NCBI GenBank assembly: GCA_018343915.1
Contig: JABRWF010000003.1
Location: 372,001-436,000, forward strand
From: Agroathelia rolfsii
Taxonomy: Eukaryota > Basidiomycota > Agaricomycetes > Amylocorticiales > Amylocorticiaceae
Length of the DNA stretch: 64,000 nucleotides
Direction: 5' to 3'
Shown: positions 62,415-64,000 of the stretch, piece by piece
Layout: each line of letters starts with the position of its first letter
How positions within the stretch are numbered: position 1 is the first letter of the stretch
The notes under the pieces: generated by a model
What the model was told of the DNA's origin: nothing
Database searches by the model: none
The model's input: the letters and a program-made list of their open reading frames with translations, nothing else
Position numbers and translations under genes: made by a program

Positions 62415-64000
62415 TTACAATCCATTCCATTCAAACCCTTTCGCGATCGCAAAGCTCGCCTTCAACGGCAAATCCGCACTACTCGGCCCAACTGAGACAC
62501 CATACTCGCCCCTCTCGACCACCCAGCGTGCGATGCGCTCCTCCCAGTACGACACGGCATACTTGTCCAACTTGAGCGCGACGTCCTTGCTTTCGCCCGG
62601 TGCCAGGTCACGCACTTTGACGAACGCGCGCAGCACCAGCTCTGGGTGCGTAAGCGGCGAGGTAGTAGGCAGCGATGTGTACAGCTGTACGACCTCCGAG
62701 CCGGGCAGGGAGCCGGTGTTGGTGAGTGTGACAGTCGCCTCGAGCGCGATGTCGTTGTTCTCGACGACGGGCTGGGAGAGGCGGAGGTTGGAGTAGGAGA
62801 AGGTAGTGTAGGACAGGCCGTGTCTGTGGTTGGTATTGATTCACACTGTTAAATATGATCTCACTCTTCGCAGCAAACAAAGCACTCACCCGAATGCAAA
62901 TTGAGGCTCGATCTTGCGATGGTGAAAATGTTTGTATCCCTATCAATTCAACCATCAAGTGAGTAACACTACGAAATAAGCATAGATAAGACGCATATAT
63001 CGAACACACCACATATAAATCCTCCGAGTACAAAACTTTACCATGTTCGGAATGGAAGTGGCCATGTGAAGGGACATCCTCCAGGCGCTTGGGGAACGTG
63101 AGTGAGAGTTTGCCCGAGGGATTGACCTTGCCCAGGAGGACATCCGCGATTGCATCGCCGGTTGCGTTGCCCAAATACCATGTATGGACGATCGTCGAGA
63201 CCTTGTCGGTCCACGGCAGGGTGATAGAGGAGCCCTGAGTAATAGGATTACAATGAGTTGGTTCTGATAATAGTGTGGTTTATCAAATCCTTACCGCCTG
63301 GGTTACAACCACGGTATTCTTGTTCGCCTCTGCGACCTTCTCGATTAACTCATCCGTCCTTCCGGGCAACGCAAGCGTTGTACGGTCGTATCCCTCCGTC
63401 TCCCAATCCGCATTGAGTCCAACGACGGCAATCACGACATCGGCACTCCTCGCCGCCTCGACTGCCTCGTTCATCAGATCATCCTCCTCACGCACTATTG
63501 CACCGCCGAGGCGAACACCAGGGTTACTGTCCATGACGGTCTCATCTTCGTCGCCGTCAGCGGGCGCGTGGACATTGCAAAAGTCGACAAAGATGTGATG
63601 CGCGACGCCGGCCTTGAGCAGGAAGATCCCCTTCTCTTCCGTAGAGGCGCTGCCGAAGAACGAGTCTCCGCGCGTCTGGCGTGTCCAGTTGTCGATCACG
63701 AGCTTTCCGTCTACGAATAGCTAATGAATGCGATTGTCATGTCAGTTTTCTACTCCAGATCCTAAAACTCTGGTAGAATTAGAAGTCTTATACCTTGGCA
63801 CGTCCAGCGGACAAAAGTCCAAATTCGAATAATGTATCCTTCTCCCTTGGCTTGAGGTATCCGTTCAGCCTGAACGTCCATCGGAAGGTCAACTCCTTCG
63901 GCCAGGAAGAGCCGATGAAGACGCGCGTCTCATCGACGAGCCTTTCAGCGATGGGCTTCTCAACCGGCGTCAAGCTCTCGTCGTTCTCGTGCCTGTACCA
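62415..64000 (-). CDS. GH3 beta-glucosidase with PA14 domain, C-terminal part
   Basis: Exons read leftward are beyond-edge to 63794, 63720-63295, 63234-63010, 62939-62890 and 62824-62415; all join in phase. The visible part begins in a PA14 domain (FRWTFRLNGYLKPREKDTLF, then LFVDGKLVIDNWTRQTRGDS), continues into the GH3 C-terminal domain (ADVVIAVVGLNADWETEGYD, RTTLALPGRTDELIEKV, VSTIVHTWYLGNATGDAIAD, VNPSGKLSLTFPKRLEDVP) and ends with a fibronectin III-like domain (KIEPQFAFGHGLSYTTFSYS, LAPGESKDVALKL). Such enzymes cleave terminal beta-D-glucosyl residues of cellobiose and glycosides. The catalytic nucleophile domain lies outside the window, so activity cannot be judged. Location (secreted or intracellular) cannot be told without the N-terminus. 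Confidence 0.93.

Overview
The window is nuclear DNA of a filamentous basidiomycete, most likely an Agaricomycete. The genes are broken by many 50-70 base introns with CTRAC-like branch points. Two genes belong to the DUF6699 family, which I know from mushroom-forming fungi. The housekeeping genes (NFS1, RPF2, PRP4 kinase, RAP1, shugoshin, RAD7) read as fungal. I see no bacterial, viral or organellar genes, no rRNA, no convincing tRNA, no CRISPR array and no intact transposon. I assembled gene models by hand from splice signals, reading phase and family motifs. For twelve multi-exon genes the summed exon length divides exactly by three (for the P450 and the smallest low-confidence model this needs a stop ignored or a very short intron).

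Layout. 0-11 kb is dense: 5' part of mitochondrial cysteine desulfurase NFS1 (-), two DUF6699 genes (-), a CCDC124/Lso2 ribosome-binding protein (+), a calcipressin (+) and the telomere protein RAP1 (-). 11-15 kb holds a decayed fragment of a cyclase-family gene and, beside it, the intact nine-exon cyclase (-). 16-20.6 kb holds two unknown proteins and a small basic protein made from three short exons (all -). 23-26 kb is a vacuolar-type MFS transporter (+) with a suspicious splice donor. 27-31 kb has a small membrane protein (-) divergent from PRP4 kinase (+). 34-36 kb is shugoshin (-). 36-47 kb is a long gene-poor stretch with one clear gene, a protein with two CxxC...HxxxxC modules (+). 47.8-49 kb is RPF2 (+). 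49-53 kb has a P450 fragment (+) and a nearly complete P450 (-) carrying a premature stop. 55-62 kb has a 1159-residue unknown membrane protein (-) divergent from RAD7 (+). The window ends inside a GH3 beta-glucosidase with a PA14 domain (-).

There is no operon logic. The genes are independent; RAP1, shugoshin and RAD7 all act on chromosomes, but they are dispersed. The most notable biology is in the splicing and decay: three introns that require GC donors, one apparent GA donor, coding exons of 11-20 bases, a P450 whose new stop codon also creates a donor-like GTAAAT, and a decayed second copy of the cyclase. I found no clear new multi-gene system.
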